From Symsagittifera roscoffensis (Eukaryota; Xenacoelomorpha; Acoela; Convolutidae): a DNA stretch of 64,000 bases. Of this stretch, positions 33,201-39,824 are shown piece after piece. The translations under genes and the position numbers were made by a program. The stretch is from contig NC_087062.1 in assembly GCF_963678635.1 (NCBI RefSeq), positions 28,420,833 through 28,484,832 on the forward strand, in the 5' to 3' direction. Position 1 is the first letter of the stretch, and each line of letters begins with the position of its first letter. The notes below the pieces were generated by a model, which worked only from the letters and a program-made list of their open reading frames with translations, searched no databases and was not told the origin of the DNA.

Positions 33201-36076
33201 GAGAGCAGTGTCATGATCGCTTCCCCTATAACTTCGTTACTCGGGATCGATCCATCCGTCAGACGTGACAATAGGCCTCTGCTTTGTAGATGATCATTCG
33301 CGCCTGCAACCACTATCACCTGCGGCTCCATGCTGACCACTCTCCGTACACTTATCATCATGCCTATCGCCTGTCCCCAGTCCAGCTTAGGCGCCGTTAA
33401 GAAAATCACATCAGGCCAGAATAGAGAACGGGGTGTATAGAGATAATCGGAGCCGGCCACAACCAGATACTTGGCAGCCTTCATGTCCAAGGGATCATAC
33501 GCTGCAAAAAGGCCATCACCTACTGGGGCCTTCAGATTCCCATATCTCTTGTCGTCTCCAAACACTGTTGTGGTTCGGGGATAATCCCTAGAATACTCGC
33601 CCGGCGTCTGACCGGGTGGCTTAGAGAATTGTCTAAACATCTTGTGATGCTTGTTGCTGGGTTTGTTCTCCGTCTGAAACTTGCCTTTGCGCACTGGTGG
33701 TGTCCTTTCCCGTGCCCTATCTCGAACGTCGGTGAGCGACCGGGTGTTTAGAGGTCCAAAGGTGTTGTCATGAGGCAATCCATCCAAGTCCGCATGTCGG
33801 AGTGAGGTCGAGGAGCTGAATTTCTCCTGCTCTGCTAGCAGCCAATCCACGCCCGGTATCCGATAAAGTCGCGACACTGTGGGACTTTCACCGCCAGTCA
33901 TTCTCATCACATCTTCCCGACACGTCAGGGTATTCATGTTCAACTTCGCCGACATGTCCGTCTTATACTGACCCCAATGGCTAGGATCTGAACTATTCCA
34001 AAGCAACCTGCTGCCGGATTCAATTCCCTCCGCTGGCACGGTGCTTGTCGACGATCCTGCCGTCGAAGCAGGATTCGTCGTGGCAGGCGAATCATTCCTC
34101 CTAGACGCGGTCTGGGAGTTGTTTCTATTACTCTGTTCCACCGATCTGCCGAGTCGGCTTCCAATCGATTGCGGCCTGGGAGGAGGGGCAGTCCCCAGCC
34201 TGTCTCTCACATTTGAGCTCGGAGCGACGGTTACGGCTCCAACCGTCTCCGTTGCCAAGGGCCCTAGGCGGTTGGCGAGGGATTCGGGCACGGTTGCCCT
34301 TACTCTACTCCCTCCGGTCGAATTGGTCCGAGCCAAAGAACCGGTCGCCCTTAATTCTTGCTCCACTTCTCTCAACTGCGTTTGAAACACATCGTTGATC
34401 CAATGTCTCCCTCGTTGGCTATTGAAGTGCACTCCATCTCTGGTGAGCTCGATGTGATCAGTCATACGTAGCATGTTTTCAAGATCCAGGAGTCGCAACT
34501 CGCCAGGATTGTTCCTCACCAGATTGCGGGTCATTTCATTCCACCGCGTTACGTTGCCATTCATAAAATCCGCAGCTGTAGTACCCACCAAAGGATTTGG
34601 CGGTATCGTACACAGGATCACGAGCCTGGGTCTATACTTTTCCTTCAATTCATTCAACAGACACACCAACAGAGGTTCCCACTTGTTTTCTGGGGTTACG
34701 GGGGCTCTCGAGACGTCATTAGTCCCCAGCATTATTATCAATGTATCCAGACGATCCTCGCCCTGGAACTCCATCATTTTGATCACTTGAGCCACTGAGG
34801 CTCCTCCAAAGGACAGAGTGGTAGTCTGGCCATAGACGGAGATCTCATTCAGATCTCTCACCAGACTGTCTCCAATGATCAAATGGCGACTCCCTGGGGG
34901 AATCACTTGGTCGCTCGTGGCGGGGTTCCAGCTCATGTCGTTCAAGCAGGCCCGAGGATGCTCGGCTGGCACTTGCGTGAACTGATGACGTGTCATCAGG
35001 TTCTTCCTGATATCTACCACGCGAGACTTCTTGAAGACTCCACCAGGCGCAGAGCACGCTATCGTGCGGGTTGCCCGCTCAGAGCCATCTGATGAATGAT
35101 CACGACGCTGGGAAGGAACGATCCTAGCCAGTGTCCGTTCAGTGCCTCTGTTGATCTCATCCATCGCGGCTCTGGCCACTTGGTTAAATGATTCCTGAAA
35201 TTGAGGAGCTAGATAGGTGTCAGAAGGGTCTGGTATCGTGAACCTCTGACTCGAAGCAGACGGTCGTGTCTGCTGAGGAGCCTCGTGCCCCTTTGATGCA
35301 TGCAAATCCAGAACCTCAGGTCCTCTCGATGCGCACAGCTCCTGCGCGGTTGTCCTGGGGCGTGTGTCGTTAGATCCCTCCGAGGACCTCATGCTCGCCA
35401 GGATTTCCGGTGACACTTGGCTCACCTTCGCCATATACAGCTCCTTCAGGTGCTTTATCTCATCCTCCTTGTAGGCCACCTGCAGATCTTCGAATTTCTT
35501 TTTCCATTCGTCTCTCTCCCGAGCTATGGTCCTGTACTCCTGAAGTTTGGCACACAGCTCACTCTGGTCCCTCTCCTTCTTCTCCAGTGTTTCAATCGTT
35601 TCCGACGTCTGGATCTCTATCTCGCTCACTCTCACTCTCTTCAGGGGAGGAGCAGCTGTTGGAGAGTCGACCGAGTGTGACGGGCCTGGCCCATCACGCT
35701 GTCTCTTCGCTCCGATTAATGGCTGCGCAGGTTGGACAGGTAAGGGCATCTCACCTAGCCGGTGGTCCCTTTGCTCGCCTAGTCCCGGCTCACGAGCCAG
35801 GTCGTGGCCGGACATTTCTCCGCGCCTCCATCTCATCAATCGGTTTCGGCCTCTCTCGGCGGTCCCGGACTCACCGAAGGCCAACATCAACACTACTTCC
35901 GTAGGGCGATTCCCTCGACCCTCTCTTCCCAGTGCATTGAGGAGTGCGACCACAAACATCGCCAACCCCGGGTCTTCTCGTGTGAAGTCACAATCGATCA
36001 GCCGCTGATAGATCTCGTCTAGAGTCGCTCCTAGACTCGCTGAGAGGAATTCAATGAGTTCGTTAGTATCTCCCAT
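27209..36076 (-). CDS. ORF3 of element B: giant protein with tandem SGNH hydrolase-type domains
   Basis: An uninterrupted frame runs from a TTG at 36142; the first ATG is at 36076, giving about 2955 residues, and I take that as the start. Counting from the TTG: coiled coil about 183-240; SGNH domain about 418-590 with GDSL at 424-427, SFGGAS at 444-449, GTND at 473-476 and DGVHF at 569-573, so Ser, Gly, Asn, Asp and His are all present; Ser/Thr/Pro-rich spacer; second SGNH-like domain about 890-1060 with GSD and GAND, where the Ser is displaced and activity is doubtful. The following ~1900 residues are not recognised. They include an acidic stretch (PDADDDELMDQDDNDE), a basic NLS-like stretch, a Cys/His cluster (28695-28755) and HGEYPCHCLAQT. 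No signal peptide or clear membrane segment is seen. Its place after pol is where env sits in retroviruses, but nothing looks like an envelope. The SGNH family cleaves esters of lipids or sugars; the substrate here is unknown. Confidence 0.88.
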   Translation of the reverse strand: MGDTNELIEFLSASLGATLDEIYQRLIDCDFTREDPGLAMFVVALLNALGREGRGNRPTEVVLMLAFGESGTAERGRNRLMRWRRGEMSGHDLAREPGLGEQRDHRLGEMPLPVQPAQPLIGAKRQRDGPGPSHSVDSPTAAPPLKRVRVSEIEIQTSETIETLEKKERDQSELCAKLQEYRTIARERDEWKKKFEDLQVAYKEDEIKHLKELYMAKVSQVSPEILASMRSSEGSNDTRPRTTAQELCASRGPEVLDLHASKGHEAPQQTRPSASSQRFTIPDPSDTYLAPQFQESFNQVARAAMDEINRGTERTLARIVPSQRRDHSSDGSERATRTIACSAPGGVFKKSRVVDIRKNLMTRHQFTQVPAEHPRACLNDMSWNPATSDQVIPPGSRHLIIGDSLVRDLNEISVYGQTTTLSFGGASVAQVIKMMEFQGEDRLDTLIIMLGTNDVSRAPVTPENKWEPLLVCLLNELKEKYRPRLVILCTIPPNPLVGTTAADFMNGNVTRWNEMTRNLVRNNPGELRLLDLENMLRMTDHIELTRDGVHFNSQRGRHWINDVFQTQLREVEQELRATGSLARTNSTGGSRVRATVPESLANRLGPLATETVGAVTVAPSSNVRDRLGTAPPPRPQSIGSRLGRSVEQSNRNNSQTASRRNDSPATTNPASTAGSSTSTVPAEGIESGSRLLWNSSDPSHWGQYKTDMSAKLNMNTLTCREDVMRMTGGESPTVSRLYRIPGVDWLLAEQEKFSSSTSLRHADLDGLPHDNTFGPLNTRSLTDVRDRARERTPPVRKGKFQTENKPSNKHHKMFRQFSKPPGQTPGEYSRDYPRTTTVFGDDKRYGNLKAPVGDGLFAAYDPLDMKAAKYLVVAGSDYLYTPRSLFWPDVIFLTAPKLDWGQAIGMMISVRRVVSMEPQVIVVAGANDHLQSRGLLSRLTDGSIPSNEVIGEAIMTLLSAMAEVEAAARQRFTMNVVKVIFVLSPGYAALPEPLQFVYTMVTTIAEGIYNVIIPAPNRVVDPDNYYPHRSELPAVWSDISNAIQGLRDCSTTRLVLDEVLGLELSNFARLLKLRPGVGDDHLLVQQVADDLWFRQMDHKENEQGKMIRKNMTSAEEDLMAMALRTKPHNNIWLYLSPRLCTLGEDAFEHAPAIIKEIHAYLKSLLDARELAGGKMLKLMQDVNTMSLDKFQADVLATKAQYERSDAILGGMGVGWTPSFLSTCYPRASRNLIASFVKDIRKLSIGLVLALYVTFGHENFVKGPANLFTQALADLRLDGLLTLIAMTYGRLGDLLVLLRYPEQLQGPSREFNAQLETASLRKMKDWRTLLLQYLLQQNRSVTGEDKVATNASECKQYCGMPLLTDLAVMMRIDPLALVHGLGEFVTVVYGPVMSFAFPDVQVKAYRNSVLYVNLVSVVDCSVLNWVEQSELRKLASDDRLFGRIAEPGWVLMDFNNHFKCRMGREDLSHIQFNPKLWNLRPVVKDTGEAVGVPQLPGAYAHAKENQQTWLPGSRPLPDQCHRYPPIRRMLLGVTSPIIAPRIGAARDAEKRMQKWSGGMEPRFISWNVAAAHTFDFSFPDAWSRKKIKALPSRRPEVSAETWNEVYSSADDLSRLKWSGEAKVVMLEVASESRGGSYVTIEDLAPHGEELVEFLVDDELFYHAGDMAVPARPDSGADARQGPSGPRPKPDADDDELMDQDDNDEGTGSKTEKSGETDLGALERDLLEYRFSEDDDGEVDGSLLLMAPSSFMSPTKEASADLSPIDPISQARECRSRDPQKLLYESPRRRKIEESMKISFLSTLPEEEWERYQMELEGKTGAIWSRVNFMEKSWDVIRRYGTQSIMKVGLNQPIMREVLEKIVSSMESDVLTESVTEDSADDQHVAKKLPVRRARKGLKRLKGKTGSRAMNPKVVKSRANAVVTSLASAGRSGESGQGDTTTLTGGEKENLIPPMLLAGLTVTATRSKKTARTLADTKLEMEVISQCGSGGLEDYRPSRINMAKLKLEGQLDVVEYSRITVPESVHMGDPAGGYVEMLKARNSARGHLMAWNEKRAMQEYLKGLTENSNFNRKEYGTVMSSDTNEIGLEKLLEISWRAALQKYFDETMNAPATVAAYLAHPCVRTDLQVRLAWCLMGIKRAEYEASNDSKSREQELELMEALRTLISKDDSAIAWAKRKDALCFVRFVVGRIPTPVLGECIKIIREKGVDCERNFLRALLELYQDMPLTVPNKESNDMESYRKLEEVRRYSNKELKVSRDLIEAVRGQKEFATLGRLKSFQYVSGIPGMAYNPFVNEEAREAYFDYEQVTVLNFWVERIKEIGMLMVEQPKLGIILEERVVEPSIPELKGQVSFDCGSWDGPLKTSLVVMWELMKPSWCPHPNAGLIWDMTADVILERDDDASLHDLAMIHHLLSMRLMKKKSNPSTELSEEGTSSDWLEQGTCLAQHSGMEGHVCNVGHCLITLSEQHRQLARLYGRLSMSDKSAMELVADCHGVTDVNLITALGFCSMTSSIESLERLERAHELVASLSVEIFPGALQTEQKIGGWREALENEMNLRDSEAYHRPTGSKYMVGSSSAPYCNSKYPTHMVVMDARTQQVLVDQLFSVPKCVRLARMSERSYDLLAKIFRAVPKRSEGELQDVVGEEFMILNEGNVSEFQKQKASGALPTEFPTIEEKDDLHRILMEVEPLLGASGYRTRRNIVRTHGEYPCHCLAQTLWYPKRGNLILIWDVEELYSTGLPDQNQPVSIVVVSAMLAVRWLEAYADTNEQETAVPTPEQLSNVKMSSELDLFRTTCKVLRIPKAIERIWSRQRLMPWFRAVMTSWMYERAKRHMSRNTEAYQSFQLDIGPGAYKRAFLTHRNAVTTAVKRVAGAPCVTEDEKKEVLRADLERNVSLCLHNSFCRNREQKVNVDLLPCCKPRLLEQEGWGTARNSLDMLEKVLEDSDAEHQDGEMME
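32970..33500 (-). other. Second, degenerate SGNH-like domain, ORF3 of element B
   Basis: The layout repeats the first domain. VVAGSDYLY stands at the nucleophile strand, with GSD instead of GDS. VVAGANDHL stands at block III (Asn kept), and a DNYYPHRSEL segment is in the region of block V. Element A has VVIVAGSDF and FAGMNDHL at the same places, so the change from GDS to GSD is shared by the family. I infer an SGNH fold that has lost or altered its catalysis. Confidence 0.55.
34409..34888 (-). other. SGNH (GDSL-type) hydrolase domain with complete catalytic set, ORF3 of element B
   Basis: Block I is HLIIGDSLVRDL (Ser in GDS), block II is SFGGAS (Gly), block III is MLGTNDVSR (Asn) and block V is RDGVHFN (Asp and His). 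The same four blocks are intact in element A (GDSLVRVL, SFAGAA, IGTNDVSR, DGIHFD) although A is otherwise broken. This suggests the domain was under selection until recently. Confidence 0.85.
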
Positions 36077-36506
36077 TTCTTTTCGTGTTGATTCTTCGTG
36101 TAATCTCTTCTGATTCAGTGTCAGTAAACAATTTCCGATCAATCAAGATCTAAAAGACAGGTCGCGACTTAGAACCATCATTTTAAGATGCAACATCAAT
36201 CAATTCTCTAAAACTCTCCATTGAAATTCTCTTTTTCAATTCTGATTTAAAATTTTAGCACCAAGGTGGATCGTCCACCTTTACTTTTGTCAGAGTAGCA
36301 TGAATGTACGCTGTCACCTTGATGACCTGGGGTGCCCCAGGTCTTTTATGACACTAACATAAAACATAACATCACAATAACATAACATAAACATCACATA
36401 AAAACCTAATCCCTAATACTGTACCTAAGACCTAACCTAATCTAAAACTTGACTCTAATTCTTATCGAGCAACTTAATAAAAACCACTTATCGCCGAGCG
36501 CAATTC
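36077..36506 (-). other. Gap between pol and ORF3 of element B
   Basis: There are 430 bases without a supported gene. The part at about 36350-36450 is made of short (a)acataac and cctaa repeats. The matching gap in element A is 475 bases. Confidence 0.6.
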
Positions 36507-36965
36507 TTAGCATATGCTCAGATAGTATTTTTTATGTAAGTAAACCTCTATGTCAGTCTCTGAAAATATCACATGCACAAGAGCGTACAACTCTCTCGGA
36601 TGTAGCTTTCCCCTATTAGGATCGTACACTGGCAACGAGAGAGAGGTCACACCTCTCTCAACCAGGAAATCCCTAAGTCGAGTCAAGGCCAACACCAAGC
36701 TCTCCGGATTCACGTGTTGCCTATCAGTAGCTTTCGTAACCAAAAAACACAAATATTTCCCTGGTATCTGTGATGCAACAGGGGGCAACGCTATCACTCC
36801 TCCTACACCCGGCCTCTGTTTCCACAAAAACTCGATATTCTTGTACTCCCTTTTAAAGTCGGCCGCTAGTGCTGTTTTGAAGCTTACGTCCGCAGTTATC
36901 GCTATGGCGCATGTGCGTTCCGTGAGTATGAAATCGCTGTCCGTTATCACGATATTGTTCGAATA
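36507..36965 (-). other. Macro-like domain at the C-terminus of Pol, element B
   Basis: It has the same layout as the element A copy: ITADVSFK, ADFKREYKN, RPGVGG, PGKYLCFLVTK, ALTRLRDFLVERG, LSLPVYDPNRGKL and IEVYLHKKYYLSI. It is conserved between two elements whose other linkers have diverged, which argues that the domain is used. Confidence 0.65.
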
Positions 36966-39824
36966 ATGGTTCGGGAGATCAAAATACGATTCAAAGATTC
37001 GTCCAAAAGGTGGTTCCTTAGCATTCTCGCCCTCTGTCTCTAGTTCTCCGGTTTCCCTTGCCGATTTTAATTTTTTTATCATGAGATTTTCGGTGTGGGT
37101 GAGTCCTACCCCCACTCCCCGGACAAAAATATCCATCGACGTCCCCGTCGATCGCCCAAAGTCTAGGAGACCGAGGTTGGATTGTGGAACACGTAGAGGA
37201 CCATCTGGGGCGACCCAGTTGGACTCGGTATTGTCATGACTGATGTATCTGACGCCATCTCTGTCGACGTCCTGAATCGTCAGGATCGTCTCTTTTGGAT
37301 CTGTCGGCAGATCGTGGAGCCATTCGAGCACGCGCAAGTTTGTTAGTTCTTGCTCATGAGTCTGTTCCGCTTCTGGTTCGAACTCCACTTCCGGTTCTGA
37401 TCGATCGTCGATCCAATCTTGATCCATATCGTTCACAAGGTCGATTTCTTTTAGGATTGCTACTTCGTCCAGCCCCACCAGCGAGTCTATGACATCACTC
37501 ACTACTATCCGGTCTACAACGAAGTCCTCGCCATACGGATTGTATTTCTTCTGGTTTTTTCCCCTCTTACTTTGGCGTGTCTCCATAGTGAGCGGAAAGT
37601 CAGGCTGTATTCCTTTGTCAATTTCGGTTTGTTCTGGGCAATCCCAGTCTTCTTCGGCATATGGTAGAGTTTCATCGTCCACCTCTACTCGCTCAGTCAA
37701 CTCGAGATCCAGTGGTAGATCACAATTGTCCACCATCTCATTCCCGTCGTTCTTGTCGCGAGTACCCCTTTCATTCACTTCACAAGCAGGATCCACTATT
37801 AAATAGTCTCCCTCTTGCATGTCCGCTGGGATGCACCAATCCTCGGACGAGGCGTTGTGTGGTTTGATATTCTCGTAATGAGCCGCTCTTCCGGTGCTCA
37901 GCCGATAAAAACGACCTCCTTGATGCACCTCTGTTATCTGAAATGGACCACGCCATTTCTTTAATAGTTTCTTGGTTCCTTTTGGTGGAACCACTTCCTG
38001 GAACACCCAGACGTAATCGCCAACTGAGTAGGCTTTTGCATCGGCTGTTCTTTTATCAAACCTCCTTTTTTGTCTAATTTGCGCCTGTTGCGTATTCCTC
38101 CTGCATAAGTCATTGAGGTCCTGTTGTCTTCTAATAACGTCCCGCACGTACGTTTGCGGTGCTGTCCTCTTCCCTTCATATTCAGGGTAGAAGAACGTTA
38201 ACGGGAGTGCTTTTTCATGACCCGTGAGCATCATATGCGGACTTATTCCCGTGGTGGAATGCTCCGTGCTGTTGTAAGCACCCATCACTTGCGGTAAGTG
38301 CTTGTCCCAGTCATCCATGTAGCGTGAGCAGTAGACTCTCAACATGGATACCAGTGTGCGATTCTGCCTCTCGACTAGGCCATTCGTTTGCGGGTGATAA
38401 GTGGTCGAGTGGGCCTGCGCTACCTGCGAACTTTTCATTAACTCTTTCGTGAGATCACCTACGAATGCTTTGCCATTGTCAGATTGGAACGTGATGGGGC
38501 AGCCATGCCTTGCTATCCACACGTTTATCAAATGATCGCACGTTTCTTCTGCCGATGCTGTCATGCAGGGTGCCGCCTCCGCATACTTCGTAAAATGGTC
38601 GATCATTACCAGCACCTGATTATAGCCCGTTGCTGTCATGCAGATTTTCTGGTGATCAATTTGCACCACTTCGTTGAAACCTGACGATTCTATTGACTGT
38701 AGGGGGAACCTTAGTTTCCTGGGATCCTTTGCCTGTTGACAAGACAGGCATGCGGCTATCCATTTCTCACAAGCCTTCTTCAACCCCGGCCATTCGAATC
38801 GTTTTTGTATCCTGTTATACACTTTGTCCACGCCTTGATGTCCCATCTGATCATGTGAGCGAAAGAGCAACTCAGTCTGGTACAACTGTGGTAACACTAT
38901 TGAGTTGTATTTATAAAGGACCTTGTCCTCCTCCTTGCGCTTACAGGCTACGATTCCGTCCTTATTCAGGTACAACAAGTCTTTTCTCTTCAGGTAAAAC
39001 TGCTTCAGGATTTTGTAGCTGTCTTCTTCCAAGTCTCCCTTGTCAGGTGCTCCATTCTCGATCCATCTTTTCAGACTGCTCGTCATTCTATCATTTCGTT
39101 GAGCCCTCAGGAGATCCGACAGCCTGTACCTGGCTTTCAAATACGTCTTCACCACGTTCATTTGCCCACTCATTATCTCCGGAGCATGAGCATCGTCCAT
39201 CAACTTGACACACCATATCTTTTTCAAAGGCGTCGCTTCTTGCACAGATGGTTCCAGATTGGTACGGACGACCGTACCATGTGGCAGCAATCTGGTTGGG
39301 CGTTTTGAAACTGCTATCAGTTCGAGCTCGTCTGCGGCATTGTCTACCACAGTGCCCTCTTCATCTGAGGTGTATCTGTCCCTGTCTGGATCCTGATGTA
39401 TTTCCCGGTCCAGCCCACGCTGCTTCCAGTCTACCAATAAGGAGTGGATCGCAATCTCTGACACATCGGAATTGGAAGTTGTTTCAGACGTGTTGTCCCA
39501 GGACTGGGGTCTCGAGTCACCACTTGAAACGACTGATTCCTCAACATCATATTCCAAGTTGTCTGACATGTTTCTTGACTCCCCGGACAAAACTCTGTCC
39601 ATCGGTCGCTTTGAACCCGACTCCCCAGACAAAATTCTGCCCCTAGGTGGTCTAGTCAACCTCTCCCCGGACAAGTCGTCCTGCACGGGCTCAAAGATGT
39701 CTGACTCATCAGAGGAGACGTCCTTGACTGGCTCGAAGGTGTCAGACTCCCCGGACATTGTCTCGTCCATGGACGAACAATCTGGGCTTGGCTCGTATTC
39801 CTCTTTTGCATCCGTGAAGTGCAC
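36507..39824 (-). CDS. pol: Integrase and macro-like part of Pol, element B
   Basis: A frame of about 1105 codons whose first listed codon (39824) is GTG, so it is unlikely to start there on its own. It continues the Pol of the upstream ORF in another frame. It begins with an acidic region with repeated SGE(S/R) units. The integrase zinc finger (HDQMGHQG ... CLSCQQ) is near residue 320, with catalytic VQIDH, FQSDNGKAF and LVERQNR, then WRGPF. After a linker it has the conserved FVRGVGVGLTHTENL stretch and a C-terminal macro-like domain (36507-36965). In element A the same regions are joined in one frame to RT and RNase H. The shift between ORFs lies near 39824-39900 and could be a mutation or a recoding site. 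Confidence 0.9.
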   Translation of the reverse strand: MHFTDAKEEYEPSPDCSSMDETMSGESDTFEPVKDVSSDESDIFEPVQDDLSGERLTRPPRGRILSGESGSKRPMDRVLSGESRNMSDNLEYDVEESVVSSGDSRPQSWDNTSETTSNSDVSEIAIHSLLVDWKQRGLDREIHQDPDRDRYTSDEEGTVVDNAADELELIAVSKRPTRLLPHGTVVRTNLEPSVQEATPLKKIWCVKLMDDAHAPEIMSGQMNVVKTYLKARYRLSDLLRAQRNDRMTSSLKRWIENGAPDKGDLEEDSYKILKQFYLKRKDLLYLNKDGIVACKRKEEDKVLYKYNSIVLPQLYQTELLFRSHDQMGHQGVDKVYNRIQKRFEWPGLKKACEKWIAACLSCQQAKDPRKLRFPLQSIESSGFNEVVQIDHQKICMTATGYNQVLVMIDHFTKYAEAAPCMTASAEETCDHLINVWIARHGCPITFQSDNGKAFVGDLTKELMKSSQVAQAHSTTYHPQTNGLVERQNRTLVSMLRVYCSRYMDDWDKHLPQVMGAYNSTEHSTTGISPHMMLTGHEKALPLTFFYPEYEGKRTAPQTYVRDVIRRQQDLNDLCRRNTQQAQIRQKRRFDKRTADAKAYSVGDYVWVFQEVVPPKGTKKLLKKWRGPFQITEVHQGGRFYRLSTGRAAHYENIKPHNASSEDWCIPADMQEGDYLIVDPACEVNERGTRDKNDGNEMVDNCDLPLDLELTERVEVDDETLPYAEEDWDCPEQTEIDKGIQPDFPLTMETRQSKRGKNQKKYNPYGEDFVVDRIVVSDVIDSLVGLDEVAILKEIDLVNDMDQDWIDDRSEPEVEFEPEAEQTHEQELTNLRVLEWLHDLPTDPKETILTIQDVDRDGVRYISHDNTESNWVAPDGPLRVPQSNLGLLDFGRSTGTSMDIFVRGVGVGLTHTENLMIKKLKSARETGELETEGENAKEPPFGRIFESYFDLPNHYSNNIVITDSDFILTERTCAIAITADVSFKTALAADFKREYKNIEFLWKQRPGVGGVIALPPVASQIPGKYLCFLVTKATDRQHVNPESLVLALTRLRDFLVERGVTSLSLPVYDPNRGKLHPRELYALVHVIFSETDIEVYLHKKYYLSIC
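39579..39756 (-). repeat. Repeated GTCCGGGGAG decamers (polypurine-tract-like) in pol of element B
   Basis: The plus-strand decamer CTCCCCGGAC, the core of the 3' polypurine tract, occurs exactly at 39579-39588, 39663-39672 and 39747-39756, with one variant at 39621-39630. The three exact copies are 84 bases apart. Another copy is at 37115-37124. Element A has copies at 13965-13974, 16306-16315 and 16357-16366. Several encode an SGE tripeptide, so protein repeats may explain them. Confidence 0.7.

Noticed and set aside
27209-36076. Envelope gene in the usual third-ORF position
   Set aside because: No signal peptide, furin-like site or clear transmembrane segment was seen. The recognisable parts are SGNH hydrolase-like.
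36350-36450. Telomere-like or satellite repeat from cctaa/aacataac motifs
   Set aside because: The run is short and irregular and lies between pol and ORF3 of element B. It is simple sequence only.
39656-39820. The last ~55 codons of the element B Gag-Pol frame as real protein
   Set aside because: They read the integrase ORF's SGE-repeat region in another frame and do not match element A Pol.
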